Positions 26,650 to 35,245 are shown, counted from the stretch's first letter. The stretch is 64,000 nt of DNA from Bacillus_BD oryzisoli_A (GCF_043641075.1 NZ_JBHZRC010000011.1:62001-126000); one strand, 5' to 3'. Program-made: numbers and translations. The notes: a model not told the origin generated them from the letters alone.

Positions 26650-27183
26650 TTATTTAAATAGACCAAGGGCTAATTTTGAATTTGCTTCAACGATATCGTT
26701 AAAGATTTTTTGAGATGCTTTTACTTGTTCAGTAAGATCTTGACGAAGCTTTTGTTGTTGGTCAATTGAGTTAACAATTGTTTGTTGGAATTGCTCTTGA
26801 GATTGAACAAGAAGATTTAAACCTTCTTTATAAGGAGCAACAGTTAATTCTTGAACACGGTTAGCTACTTCATCAAATTGAGCGTTGAATTGCTCGTATG
26901 CTTTACCAGCAGTTGGTCCAAATACGCGTTGGATGTTTAATTTGATTTGCTCGCGAACTTCATCAATGAATTTCTTTTGTTCAGCTTCGATTTTAGAAAG
27001 ATCATCAGAAAGCTTAGAGTAAGTTTCCTTTTGAGTTTCTAGTGCTTGAAGGAAAAGATTTTCAATTTCCTTGCGAGAAGTGTAAACCAAGTCTAATCCG
27101 TTTGTAAAACTGTTGAATAAAGAATCACCGATATGTGCAGCTGCTTCTTGAGCTTTAGTTGCTGTTGCTGTTGCTTGTGCCAT
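26650..27183 (-). CDS. phaP: Phasin PhaP
   Basis: PHA granule surface protein of 177 residues, rich in Gln, Lys, Glu and Ala with long amphipathic helix/coiled-coil character (LEKLETQKETYSKLSDDLSK-like heptads). It lacks a signal peptide and membrane spans. It opens MAQATATATKAQEAA. Bacillus megaterium phaP sits in the same divergent place next to phaQ and phaRBC, which is the main basis for the call. RBS AGGAGG. Expected to be abundant and repressed by PhaQ when no polymer is present. Confidence 0.85.
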   Translation of the reverse strand: MAQATATATKAQEAAAHIGDSLFNSFTNGLDLVYTSRKEIENLFLQALETQKETYSKLSDDLSKIEAEQKKFIDEVREQIKLNIQRVFGPTAGKAYEQFNAQFDEVANRVQELTVAPYKEGLNLLVQSQEQFQQTIVNSIDQQQKLRQDLTEQVKASQKIFNDIVEANSKLALGLFK

Positions 27184-27264
27184 TGTAAAACCTCCTGAAA
27201 AAATATAATTTATTATGATTGCAGTAATACTGCAGAATCATTTCTTTGATTGTGTTGCCATATG

Positions 27265-27693
27265 TTACTTGTCAGTATCCTCTTTGTCCCTATCTTTATC
27301 ATTAAATGGCGATAAAGAAGTCGGAAGGAACATGTCCATGTACATGGAAAAAAAGCGGTTAATAATCGATTGATATTGTTCTAGTGCATCTGAGCAGGTT
27401 CTTAAATAAGCTTCTCCTGCTTCTGTAATTGAGTAAATGCGTTTTGCTGGGCCTCCAGTTGATGTATCCCATTCAGACTTTATCATATTATCTTTTTCTA
27501 ACTGTCTTAATGTACGATAAACATTTCCATGATCAATAGAAGAAAAGCCAAAGCGAGTTAACTCCTGGATGAGTCTATAACCATGTAAATTAATATTTCG
27601 GAGACTTAACAAAAGTGCAGGAACCATTAAGTTTTTTGGCATAGATGTGAAAATCTTATCTTCTTTAGGTGGCTCATTCTTATTTGTTGTCAC
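27265..27693 (-). CDS. phaQ: PhaQ, PadR-like repressor of the pha genes
   Basis: Winged-helix DNA-binding protein of 142 residues. MVPALLLSLRNINLHGYRLIQELTRFGF...HGNVYRTLRQLEKDNMI...GGPAKRIYSITEAGEAYL is the PadR domain (about 22-105), followed by a helical dimerisation tail. In B. megaterium PhaQ senses PHB and represses phaQ-phaP. A 13-bp perfect palindrome at 27724, 30 bases before the start, is a likely auto-operator. phaP lies 81 bases downstream. Confidence 0.88.
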   Translation of the reverse strand: MTTNKNEPPKEDKIFTSMPKNLMVPALLLSLRNINLHGYRLIQELTRFGFSSIDHGNVYRTLRQLEKDNMIKSEWDTSTGGPAKRIYSITEAGEAYLRTCSDALEQYQSIINRFFSMYMDMFLPTSLSPFNDKDRDKEDTDK

Positions 27694-28238
27694 AATGTAT
27701 CACTCCTGTGTTCAAGTCCTTATGTGTAATTTACACCTATATGCTTTTATTGTCAATCAGGTTTTTTAAAATTTTTAGATAATTTTAAAAATCTATGCAT
27801 TTTGTCATTGGTTTTCTTATATATATATTGGGATAAGTTTTTCTGGGCTGAAAAATTCATTGAATCCCTTTTTAAACCTAGTAATTATGGACAGCTTGGA
27901 ATTGCAACTTTTTTCAAGCGGTATTCTTCGTCGAAATATCACTGATTGTCACAAAGTTTTCATGTTTATATTTCGAAATACGCCAAGAATCAACAAATTG
28001 TTCAAATGACATGATTCTATACAATAAAACGTTTTCAATGCCGAGTTTAGTAAACTCTTAAATCAAAAAATCTACTATTCTATCCGGAATAATGGTGTTG
28101 GAGAAGGTAGAAACATGTCGAAAAAACAATTAAAATATTTAGATAATTTTAAATAATTAGGGTTTTTTTATTCTAAGAAAATTAGTATTATAAATATGGC
28201 TATGAATTGTAATTAAAAAAAACAACTATGGAGGCGAA
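27694..28238. promoter_or_regulatory. Divergent phaQ/phaR control region
   Basis: AT-rich, no gene. Contains the palindrome at 27724-27736, a repeated 16-mer TTTAGATAATTTTAAA at 27774-27789 and 28138-28153, inverted arms CGAAATAT and ATATTTCG near 27930-27980, and a weak cre-like AATAAAACGTTTTCAA at 28023 (14 of 16). Confidence 0.5.
27724..27736. promoter_or_regulatory. Palindrome before phaQ, candidate PhaQ operator
   Basis: GTGTAATTTACAC, perfect arms GTGTAA/TTACAC around one T, 31 bases before the phaQ start, where an auto-repressor would sit. Confidence 0.5.
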
Positions 28239-28712
28239 ATGATGTCAAGAGACTATAATCTATTTGAAATTTGGAAAGATCTCTATGATCAATCCAGTAG
28301 CTATGTAGATGATAAAGTGCAAGAAGACTTCCCTTCCCAAGGTATTGGTCAGATTCTGGAGATGAATCTTCTATTCAAAAAATTCTTGAACGAAACAACA
28401 GAACAGTATTTAGAGCAAGTAAATGTTCCAACACGTACTGACATTGCTAACCTTTCATCATTAATTGTGAACGTTGATGCAAAGGTTGATAGCTTAGAAG
28501 AATTATTAGAGGATGCTAAGGACCAAACAGGTCAACCGGAATTGCAGCGTGAAGTTGCTAATCTGAAAAAAGATATGAAGAATTTAGATTCCAAATTAAA
28601 TCAAATTCTTGATTTATTAAAAGAATCAAAGGAAGCACCGGCAGCACCAGCAGCTAGCACAACTGAAAAGGCACCGGCAAAAGCACCGGTAAAATCACAA
28701 GCTAAAAACTAA
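28239..28712 (+). CDS. phaR: PhaR, class IV PHA synthase subunit
   Basis: Partner of PhaC in the class IV PHA synthase typical of Bacillus, 157 residues. Helical N-terminal part (YNLFEIWKDLYDQSSSYVDDKVQEDF) and a coiled coil at about 85-130 (SLEELLEDAKDQ, LKKDMKNLDSKLNQILDLLKE), then an Ala/Pro/Lys tail. It starts ATG ATG at 28239/28242 behind GGAGG and leads the phaRBC operon. Confidence 0.92.
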   Translation: MMSRDYNLFEIWKDLYDQSSSYVDDKVQEDFPSQGIGQILEMNLLFKKFLNETTEQYLEQVNVPTRTDIANLSSLIVNVDAKVDSLEELLEDAKDQTGQPELQREVANLKKDMKNLDSKLNQILDLLKESKEAPAAPAASTTEKAPAKAPVKSQAKN

Positions 28713-28763
28713 TCCAACTAATGGATCTAAAATAAAACATACTAAGAGATGGAGTGTACAAAC

Positions 28764-29510
28764 ATGACAGTAGAATTAAAAAACAAAGTAGCAATCGTAA
28801 CAGGCGGAAGCAGAGGAATTGGATCATCAATCGCATTAGAACTAGCTAAAGAAGGCGCAAACATCGTTATCAACTATAACAGCAACAGCGAAGCAGCAGA
28901 CAAAATGGTAGCAGAAATTAAAGAACTAGGCGTAGAAGCAATCGCAGTTCAAGCTGACGTTTCTAAAAGCGAAGATGCTGCGAAACTTGTACAAGCTGCA
29001 GTTGAAAAATTTGGTCAATTAGATATCCTAGTTAACAATGCTGGTATCACTCGTGATACTACATTCAAGAAAATGAGTGAAGAGGATTGGAGAAAAGTAA
29101 TCGATGTTAACTTGAACAGCGTATTCAATACAACATCTGTTGCATTACCACATCTTACTGAAGCAGAAGCTGGCCGTGTAATCAACATTTCTTCTATCAT
29201 CGGTCAATTCGGCGGCTTTGGACAAACTAACTATGCAGCAGCTAAAGCAGGTTTACTAGGATTTACTAAATCTTTAGCTCTTGAAACAGCAAAATCAAAT
29301 CTAACAGTTAACGCAATCTGCCCAGGATACATCGGAACTGAAATGGTTCAAGCAATTCCTGAAAATGTACTTGAAAAGCTTGTTGCTAAAATTCCACAAA
29401 AACGTTTAGGTGAGCCTTCTGAAATCGCTCGCGGAGTTGTTTTCTTATGTAAAGATGGCGCTTATATCACTGGTCAAGAATTAAACATCAACGGCGGAAT
29501 TTACATGTAA
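28764..29510 (+). CDS. phaB: Acetoacetyl-CoA reductase PhaB
   Basis: NADPH-dependent reduction of acetoacetyl-CoA to (R)-3-hydroxybutyryl-CoA, 248 residues. TGGSRGIGSSIALEL, NNAGIT, NISSIIGQFG and YAAAKAG mark the SDR site; GYIGTEMV and GQELNINGGIYM close it as in PhaB. ATG 28764 behind GGAGTG is preferred to ATG 28749. Lies between phaR (51 bases) and phaC (71 bases). Confidence 0.92.
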   Translation: MTVELKNKVAIVTGGSRGIGSSIALELAKEGANIVINYNSNSEAADKMVAEIKELGVEAIAVQADVSKSEDAAKLVQAAVEKFGQLDILVNNAGITRDTTFKKMSEEDWRKVIDVNLNSVFNTTSVALPHLTEAEAGRVINISSIIGQFGGFGQTNYAAAKAGLLGFTKSLALETAKSNLTVNAICPGYIGTEMVQAIPENVLEKLVAKIPQKRLGEPSEIARGVVFLCKDGAYITGQELNINGGIYM

Positions 29511-29581
29511 TTTTCATGCAATTTGCATGAACGCTCGTTCAATGAAATAAGATTAACTATGCAAGTAAGGAGTGGATCACC

Positions 29582-30670
29582 ATTAGCGTTCTAATTAGAG
29601 AAGAGTGGAAAGAGTTTTCTGATATGCTGCCTGAAGAATACCAACAAATGTATACACGTGTTAAGAGGGCAACACAAGTTTTAACAAAAGAGGCTGAACC
29701 TGAAGTAGGTCCGACACCAAAAGAAGTGATTTGGACAAAAAATAAAACGAAGTTATATCGTTATATATCTGATGTACCAAAAAAACACAAAACTCCACTA
29801 CTAATGGTATATGCACTTATTAATAAGCCTTATATTTTAGACTTAACTAAAGGTGGAAGCCTAATAGAATACTTGGTTAACCAAGGTTTTGATGTCTATC
29901 TTCTTGACTGGGGTACTCCGGGTCTTGAGGATAAAAATATGAAGCTGGATGACTACGTAATGGATTATATTCCACGTGCTGTTCGTAAAGTATTACGTAC
30001 GTCAGGCGCTGATGAAGTATCTATGCTTGGTTACTGCATGGGTGGTACAATTACATCAATGTTTGTATCCCTTCATCCTGAATTGCCAGTTAAGAATATC
30101 GTCTTCATGACAAGTCCATTTGATTTTGAAGAAACTGGTCTTTACGGTGCAATGCTTGATGAGCGTTATTTCGATATCGATAAAGTGGTTGAAACACTTG
30201 GTGTGATTCCACCAGAAATGATCGACTTTGGTAATAAATTAATTAAGCCAATGTCAAACTTCTATGGTCCATATGTAAGCCTTGTGGATCGTGCTGAAAA
30301 TGAAAAGTTTATCAAGAGCTTTAAGCTGTTACAGAAATGGTTAAATGATGGTATTCCATTCCCTGGTGAAGCATATCGTCAGTGGATTAGAGACTTCTAT
30401 CAACATAATAAGCTTATTAAAGGCGAAATGGTTATCCGTGGACGTAAGGTTAACCTTGAGAACATTAAAGCTAACGTACTTAATCTTGCTGGTCAAAGCG
30501 ACCTTATCGCCCAGCCGCATATGGTTGAAGCTCTAATGGACGTTATCTCCAGTAAAGATAAAGAATTTAAAAATCTTCCTGTTGGCCATACATCCATTAC
30601 GTTTGGAAGTAAAGCAAACAAAATTACTTACCCAACAATTGGCGACTGGTTAGCGGAGCGTTCTAACTAA
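29582..30670 (+). CDS. phaC: Class IV PHA synthase catalytic subunit PhaC, probable ATT start
   Basis: Polymerises 3-hydroxybutyryl-CoA; about 362 residues. The lipase-like box GYCMGG holds the catalytic Cys; Asp in GQSDLIAQ and His in VGHTSITFG complete the triad. The first ATG (29624) starts at MLPEEYQQMY, but the frame continues upstream as REEWKEFSD, matching the conserved PhaC opening (B. cereus type TEWEKQLELYPEEY). No ATG, GTG or TTG exists there; ATT at 29582 has AAGGAGTGG 9 bases before it and gives the family length. The alternative is the 348-residue form from ATG 29624, which has no good ribosome binding site. Ends in a terminator. Confidence 0.88.
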   Translation: MSVLIREEWKEFSDMLPEEYQQMYTRVKRATQVLTKEAEPEVGPTPKEVIWTKNKTKLYRYISDVPKKHKTPLLMVYALINKPYILDLTKGGSLIEYLVNQGFDVYLLDWGTPGLEDKNMKLDDYVMDYIPRAVRKVLRTSGADEVSMLGYCMGGTITSMFVSLHPELPVKNIVFMTSPFDFEETGLYGAMLDERYFDIDKVVETLGVIPPEMIDFGNKLIKPMSNFYGPYVSLVDRAENEKFIKSFKLLQKWLNDGIPFPGEAYRQWIRDFYQHNKLIKGEMVIRGRKVNLENIKANVLNLAGQSDLIAQPHMVEALMDVISSKDKEFKNLPVGHTSITFGSKANKITYPTIGDWLAERSN

Positions 30671-30691
30671 TTAGATTAATAGATTTGTTTG

Positions 30692-30722
30692 AAAAAGTGC
30701 CCCTTTTAGGGGTGCTTTTTTA
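30692..30722 (+). terminator. Terminator of the phaRBC operon
   Basis: AAAAGTGCCCCT pairs with AGGGGTGCTTTT, followed by T. Confidence 0.85.
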
Positions 30723-30737
30723 TTTGCCTTTTTCGGT

Positions 30738-31345
30738 ATGAAAGACAAAATGCAGGGCAAGCGAGCATGAAATGTCTTTCATAAGGCATCTAAAGGACGG
30801 TATGCAGGGAAACTGAGCGTGAAATGTCTTTCATAGGGCTTCTAAAGGACGGTATGAAGGGAAACCGAGCGTGAAATGTCTTTCATAAGGCTTCTAAAGG
30901 ACGGTATGCAGGGAAACCGAGCNNNNNNNNNNNNNNNNNNNNNNNNNNNNNNNNNNNNNNNNNNNNNNNNNNNNNNNNNNNNNNNNNNNNNNNNNNNNNN
31001 NNNNNNNNNNNNNNNNNNNNNNAGGACGGTATGAAGGGAAACCGAGCGTGAAATGTCTTTCATAAGGCTTCTAAAGGACGGTATGCAGGGAAACCGAGCG
31101 TGAAATGTCTTTCATAAGGCTTCTAAAGGACGGTATGCAGGGAAACCGAGCATGAAATGTCCTTCATAAGGCTTCTAAAGGACGGTATGCAGGGAAACTG
31201 AGCGTGAAATGTCCTTCATAAGGCTTCTAAAGGACGGTATGCAGGGAAACCGAGCATGAAATGTCTTTCATAAGGCATCTAAAGGACGGTATGCAGGGAA
31301 ACCGAGCATGAAATGTCTTTCATAAGGCATCTAAAGGACAAAATG
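30738..31345. repeat. 52-bp tandem repeat array 1, interrupted by an assembly gap
   Basis: About ten visible copies of a 52-bp unit; AGGACGG recurs at 30794, 30846 and 30898, then at 31023, 31075, 31127 and so on. Each unit has a core ATGTCTTTCATAAGG plus TTCTAAAGGAC whose ends form a hairpin (GTCcTTca with tgAAGGAC), and a spacer GGTATGCAGGGAAACCGAGCG. Copies differ by a few substitutions. No ORF is credible. Confidence 0.9.
30923..31022. other. Assembly gap (100 N)
   Basis: Exactly 100 N inside the tandem array. Repeat phase across the gap (125 bases between the flanking AGGACGG) is not a multiple of 52, so the gap length is a placeholder. Confidence 0.95.
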
Positions 31346-31384
31346 CATAATCCTGCTTCAGCAAATGTCCCTAAATCAACAAAA

Positions 31385-32122
31385 TCAGCATGCATTCGTG
31401 TAAATAAAATCTCGAATATATTGATTAAACTCCTCCTTTCTTTCAATATTACTTAAATGCCCTGTTTTTTTTAATAAAGCCGTGCGGACATTCCTGATAT
31501 AAGTCCGCATGAGAAAGATGTTGGCATAAGGAGTTACTCGGTCATGTGTGCTGCCGATTAGCAATACCGGTTTCTTGATAGTAGGCAGAATCGGAAAATA
31601 GTTGACCCCTACGGGAGCCCAGGCCGATTTCAGATAGGTATCTCTAATATAAAAGGCATCTATCGCCTCTTCTTGATAGGAGTGATCGTATAAGGATGTC
31701 TTAACAATTTGATCTACCAGCTTTTCGCGCCGTCCCTTCCTCAACTGTATAGAAGCAGATGTAATACTCTGAAAAGCCAGCAAAGACGGAATATACGATG
31801 TAGTATTCGAGAGAATTAACCCTCTTACAAGTTCAGGACGCTGCTTATATAGCTCTTGGGCAACAATCCCTCCTAATGATAATCCACCGATAAAGGCTGA
31901 TGGGATACATAAATAATCTAATAGCTTGATAATGTCCTTCGCGAAATTTCGAACGGTTATATTGTTATCTAAACCAGTTTCCCCGTGCCCTCTTAAATCG
32001 GGAATAATTAACCGAAAGTGCTCTGCCAGCTCATATTGCGGGCACCAGGCTTCTTTTCTGCTACCTAGGCCATGGATAAGAACAAGCGGTATGCCGCTGC
32101 CAAAATCATTGTATGCTAACAT
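31385..32122 (-). CDS. Alpha/beta hydrolase
   Basis: Cytoplasmic serine hydrolase of 245 residues. LIHGLGSRKEAW is the oxyanion region, PDLRGHGETG follows, GLSLGG is the nucleophile elbow, GSTHDRVTP carries the acid and KTGHLSNIE the His. The form is that of the 3-oxoadipate enol-lactonase/haloperoxidase group; substrate unknown. Transcribed toward the tandem array; ATG 32122 has AAGGGG upstream. Confidence 0.8.
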   Translation of the reverse strand: MLAYNDFGSGIPLVLIHGLGSRKEAWCPQYELAEHFRLIIPDLRGHGETGLDNNITVRNFAKDIIKLLDYLCIPSAFIGGLSLGGIVAQELYKQRPELVRGLILSNTTSYIPSLLAFQSITSASIQLRKGRREKLVDQIVKTSLYDHSYQEEAIDAFYIRDTYLKSAWAPVGVNYFPILPTIKKPVLLIGSTHDRVTPYANIFLMRTYIRNVRTALLKKTGHLSNIERKEEFNQYIRDFIYTNAC

Positions 32123-32295
32123 GTTGGACTGCCCCTTGCTTGTTTGTTAGGAGCAGTATGGTCAGATATTCCACTATTTAAACGGTATATTCTATTAAAA
32201 ATAAGCCGTAACACTTTTCTCACAGATATTTCTACTAGATTTGAGATAATGAAAGAGATGATTATATATTGGTTTTTGAAGGGATGATAGTGATT

Positions 32296-32940
32296 ATGAG
32301 TGCACCTATGATCTATGAATTAAGACGGCCAAAACGAATAATTCCTAATAAAAAATATCCAGCCTTATTTTTAATTCATGGAAAAGGCAGTAATGAACAT
32401 AATATGTTTGACCTTGTCAGTGGATTAGAGAAGGACTTTTTTATTTTTAGCGTAAGAGGCCATATTCCACAGCCTCCAGGCTATTCCTTTTTTACCTTTA
32501 AAGTGTATGGTCAGCCGGACCGGGGGGGCTTTGACGAAGGGATAAAGCTGATTTCGAGATTTATTGACTATGCTTTAGAAGAGTATCCTATCGATGCAAC
32601 CAGCCTGTACTTCCTAGGATTTAGCCAAGGAGCAGTTATCTCCATGACGCTTGCTTTAACCCTGGGACATAAACTAAAGGGGATTGCGGCATTAAGCGGC
32701 TATATCCCGCAATTTGTTCTGGAGGAGTATGATAGAAAGCCTGTTGACGGTCTTTCCGTATTTATCTCACATGGCGAAAAGGACCCTGTCCTGCCGTATC
32801 AATGGGGCGTTGCGGCGCAGGAGTATTTCAATGAAATGAACGCTTCCGTATCCTTCTACTCCTACCAGGAGGGACATATCATTTCTTTGAAGAATCAAGA
32901 GGATTTTACCATTTGGCTTCATAATGATCTAAAGCATTAA
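32296..32940 (+). CDS. Phospholipase/carboxylesterase family hydrolase, paralogue 1
   Basis: Serine esterase of 214 residues. LFLIHGKGSNEHNMF, LGFSQGAVISM (nucleophile), SHGEKDPVLP (acid) and EGHIISLKNQ (His). ATG 32296 is chosen by alignment with the paralogue at 33801 (SAPMIYEL versus DAPMVYDL), with GAAGGGATG upstream. The pair shares most residues and is a recent duplication flanking the XRE-cupin regulator. Similar to B. subtilis MhqD, a hydrolase induced by quinones and catechol; that function is inferred. Confidence 0.8.
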   Translation: MSAPMIYELRRPKRIIPNKKYPALFLIHGKGSNEHNMFDLVSGLEKDFFIFSVRGHIPQPPGYSFFTFKVYGQPDRGGFDEGIKLISRFIDYALEEYPIDATSLYFLGFSQGAVISMTLALTLGHKLKGIAALSGYIPQFVLEEYDRKPVDGLSVFISHGEKDPVLPYQWGVAAQEYFNEMNASVSFYSYQEGHIISLKNQEDFTIWLHNDLKH

Positions 32941-32956
32941 AAATGAACAGAATAAG

Positions 32957-33022
32957 GAAAGCCTACCATCAGTGTATTAACCCTTCTATAAAGGGGATCA
33001 TTTACTAATGATAGGCTTTTTT
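32957..33022. terminator. Terminator between esterase and XRE-cupin genes
   Basis: AAAGCCTACCATCAGT pairs with ACTAATGATAGGCTTT, followed by TTT; an inner hairpin CCCTT/AAGGG is present. Confidence 0.7.
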
Positions 33023-33116
33023 GTATTTAGTTAATAGCGGTTAAAAAAAGGATTATTCGACCTATATATGTAGAATAATTATAAGTAAAAGAGAATAGCA
33101 GCTATCCCCTTTTAAA

Positions 33117-33656
33117 TCAATAAATATTATTCAGGTCCGTTTCTGAATAAACCGAAACTAAGATAACTGCCTTTTTATCCCCAATATTTCTCACAAAATG
33201 TGGTACACAGGCATTCCAGCTGAATGAATCGCCTTCCTCTAAAATAGCGATATCCTCACCCTGCTGAGCTTCAACCTTTCCTTCTAAAACTAAATGAATT
33301 TCCTTTCCCTCATGAGCGTTGGGTGTACCCATTGAGGCACCAGGTGGAAATTCAATCATCATCATGCGCAGACCATCCTTCGATCCTATATGTTCGACCT
33401 TCAAACTATTATGTGTTGAATAGGTTCTTTCATTTTTTTTCACAACACGCATATGTTGCTGCTTTTCTAGCAATAAATAAGGCAATGGCACTTCGAGAAA
33501 ATTAGCTATTGTTTGCAAGGTACTAATGGAAGGGGATGTATGATTGTTCTCCAAATTGCTGACGAATCCCTTTGAAAGTCCAGTACCCTCGCACATTTGG
33601 GCAATGGTGATTTTTTTTCTATTACGTATCGCGCGAACCTTTGAGCCTATATCCAT
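33117..33656 (-). CDS. XRE family regulator with cupin domain
   Basis: Regulator of 179 residues. The N-terminal helix-turn-helix is KITIAQMCEGTGLSKGFVSNLENNHTSPSISTLQTIANFLEVPL; the C-terminal cupin has HEGKEIHLVLEGKVEAQQGED and GDSFSWNACVPHFVRN, a likely small-ligand sensor. It is divergent from the esterase-dioxygenase-DoxX operon and probably controls it through palindromes in the 144-base gap. Confidence 0.88.
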   Translation of the reverse strand: MDIGSKVRAIRNRKKITIAQMCEGTGLSKGFVSNLENNHTSPSISTLQTIANFLEVPLPYLLLEKQQHMRVVKKNERTYSTHNSLKVEHIGSKDGLRMMMIEFPPGASMGTPNAHEGKEIHLVLEGKVEAQQGEDIAILEEGDSFSWNACVPHFVRNIGDKKAVILVSVYSETDLNNIY

Positions 33657-33714
33657 GTAATCACCTCGGATGTTTCTTAATAGAAAACTTAATTCTATAT
33701 TAACAAAATAATCG

Positions 33715-33744
33715 TTGACAATCTATACTGTATATTGTTATCTT
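33715..33744 (+). promoter_or_regulatory. Promoter of esterase/dioxygenase operon with embedded palindrome
   Basis: TTGACA (33715-33720) and a -10 near TATCTT (33739). TATACTGTATA (33724-33734), a palindrome with one central base, lies between -35 and -10, a classical repressor position. Confidence 0.5.
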
Positions 33745-33752
33745 ATAAACAA

Positions 33753-33768
33753 CAAATATTCATATTTG
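33753..33768. promoter_or_regulatory. Palindrome CAAATAT-TC-ATATTTG
   Basis: Perfect 7-bp arms just after the presumed transcription start and 33 bases before the esterase ATG. Candidate second operator for the XRE-cupin protein or a MarR-type regulator. Confidence 0.45.
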
Positions 33769-33800
33769 AAAACAACAACAATGGAAAGGGATGACGGAGT

Positions 33801-34457
33801 ATGGATGCACCAATGGTCTATGATCTTCTCAAGCCAAAAACAGTTGATCCAAATAAAGTATATCCTGCTTTGTTTTTAATTCATGGTATCGGAAGCAATG
33901 AACAAAATATGTTTCCATTAACTGCTGGATTAGAAGAAAAGTTTTTCATTTTTAGTATTCGCGGACCAATTTCTCATCCTCCAGGTTTTGCTTTTTTCAC
34001 GATAGAGGGTTACGGTAAACCGCATCGCGACGTGTTTAAACAGTCGCTGAGCCAGCTGACGCAATTTCTTGAGTATGCTTCAGATCGATATCCGATCGAT
34101 AAGAAACAATTGTTTTTACTCGGCTTTAGCCAAGGTGCGATTCTTTCGATGTCACTTGCTTTGACGTTAGGAAAGAAAATAAAGGGAATTGTTGCACTAA
34201 GCGGATATATTCCGAAGATTGTTTCGGAGGATTATGAAATCAAACCGGTTAATGAGCTTTCCGTTTTTATTTCACACGGAGAATTAGACCAAATCCTGCC
34301 GTATGAGTGGGGTGTAGAGGCCCAGGAATACTTTAGACAGCTGGGAGCTGATGTGACCTTTTGTTCTTACAAGGAGCAGCATACTGTTTCAATACAAAAT
34401 CAACAAGACTTTATCAAATGGATACTCGCTAAAAGCGGGATCGAAGAGGGGGAGTAA
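33801..34457 (+). CDS. Phospholipase/carboxylesterase family hydrolase, paralogue 2 (MhqD-like)
   Basis: Serine esterase of 218 residues, close paralogue of 32296. LFLIHGIGSNEQNMF, LGFSQGAILSM, SHGELDQILP and EQHTVSIQNQ supply oxyanion hole, Ser, Asp and His. RBS AAAGGGATGA. First gene of an operon with a LigB-type dioxygenase (5 bases on) and a DoxX protein, like the mhq genes of B. subtilis. Confidence 0.82.
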   Translation: MDAPMVYDLLKPKTVDPNKVYPALFLIHGIGSNEQNMFPLTAGLEEKFFIFSIRGPISHPPGFAFFTIEGYGKPHRDVFKQSLSQLTQFLEYASDRYPIDKKQLFLLGFSQGAILSMSLALTLGKKIKGIVALSGYIPKIVSEDYEIKPVNELSVFISHGELDQILPYEWGVEAQEYFRQLGADVTFCSYKEQHTVSIQNQQDFIKWILAKSGIEEGE

Positions 34458-34462
34458 GAATC

Positions 34463-35245
34463 ATGATGCCATCACTTTTTATCGCTCATGGAGCGCCGCT
34501 GCTTGCAATTGAAAATAATGAGTACACACAGTTTTTGAATCAGCTGGGAACGGCAATGCCAAGGCCTAAGGCGGTTGTCCTCTTTTCAGCCCATTGGGAG
34601 AGTCCTGTGCAAATGGTTAGTGATGTAGAGGAATTCGATACGATCTATGACTTTGGCGGCTTCCCGGAAGCTTTATACAGAATTAAGTATCCGGCAAAGG
34701 GAAATCAAAACATTACCGAGGAAATAAAAGATGCCTTCTCGAAGAATGGAATCCCATTTGAGGTGGACTCTAAGAGAGGATTGGATCATGGTGCTTGGGT
34801 CGTGCTGCGTATGCTATACCCTGATGCGAATATCCCAGTGATTTCAATGTCAGTCAATCAGCATCTGAAGCCTGAGCAGCATTATCAGATTGGAAAGTCA
34901 CTCTCAGCATTAAGGGAACAGGATATTTTGATTATAGGCAGCGGGGGAACCGTGCACAATCTTCGAGCTGTTAAGTGGGTAATGGACGGAAAAGGAACTG
35001 AGCAGTGGGCAGAGGGCTTTGACCAGTGGATTGAACAGCATATGAAAAGCTGGGATACAGAGTCACTATTTAATTATGAGTCATTAGCACCGAATGCTGC
35101 GATTGCTGTTCCGCCGTATGGAAAGGAACATTTTATTCCTCTGTTTTACGCGATGGGTGCAGCTGATGATGCAAAAAAGGCACGGCTGATTCACCGCAGC
35201 TATCGATATGGGAATCTAAGTCATAGTGTTTGGCAATTTGGATAA
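34463..35245 (+). CDS. Class III extradiol ring-cleavage dioxygenase, LigB/YgiD-like
   Basis: Non-haem iron dioxygenase opening catechol rings, 260 residues, cytoplasmic. FIAHGAPLL and LFSAHWESP provide iron-binding His; RGLDHGAWVVLRMLYPDANIPVISMS and GSGGTVHNLRAV are the other conserved segments of the DODA/YgiD group. ATG 34463/34466 behind GGGGGAG, 5 bases after the esterase stop. Likely destroys catechol or quinol stressors. Confidence 0.87.
   Translation: MMPSLFIAHGAPLLAIENNEYTQFLNQLGTAMPRPKAVVLFSAHWESPVQMVSDVEEFDTIYDFGGFPEALYRIKYPAKGNQNITEEIKDAFSKNGIPFEVDSKRGLDHGAWVVLRMLYPDANIPVISMSVNQHLKPEQHYQIGKSLSALREQDILIIGSGGTVHNLRAVKWVMDGKGTEQWAEGFDQWIEQHMKSWDTESLFNYESLAPNAAIAVPPYGKEHFIPLFYAMGAADDAKKARLIHRSYRYGNLSHSVWQFG

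Noticed and set aside
30842..31063. Open frame spanning the tandem repeat and the N gap
   Set aside because: Repeat-derived and crosses unknown sequence.
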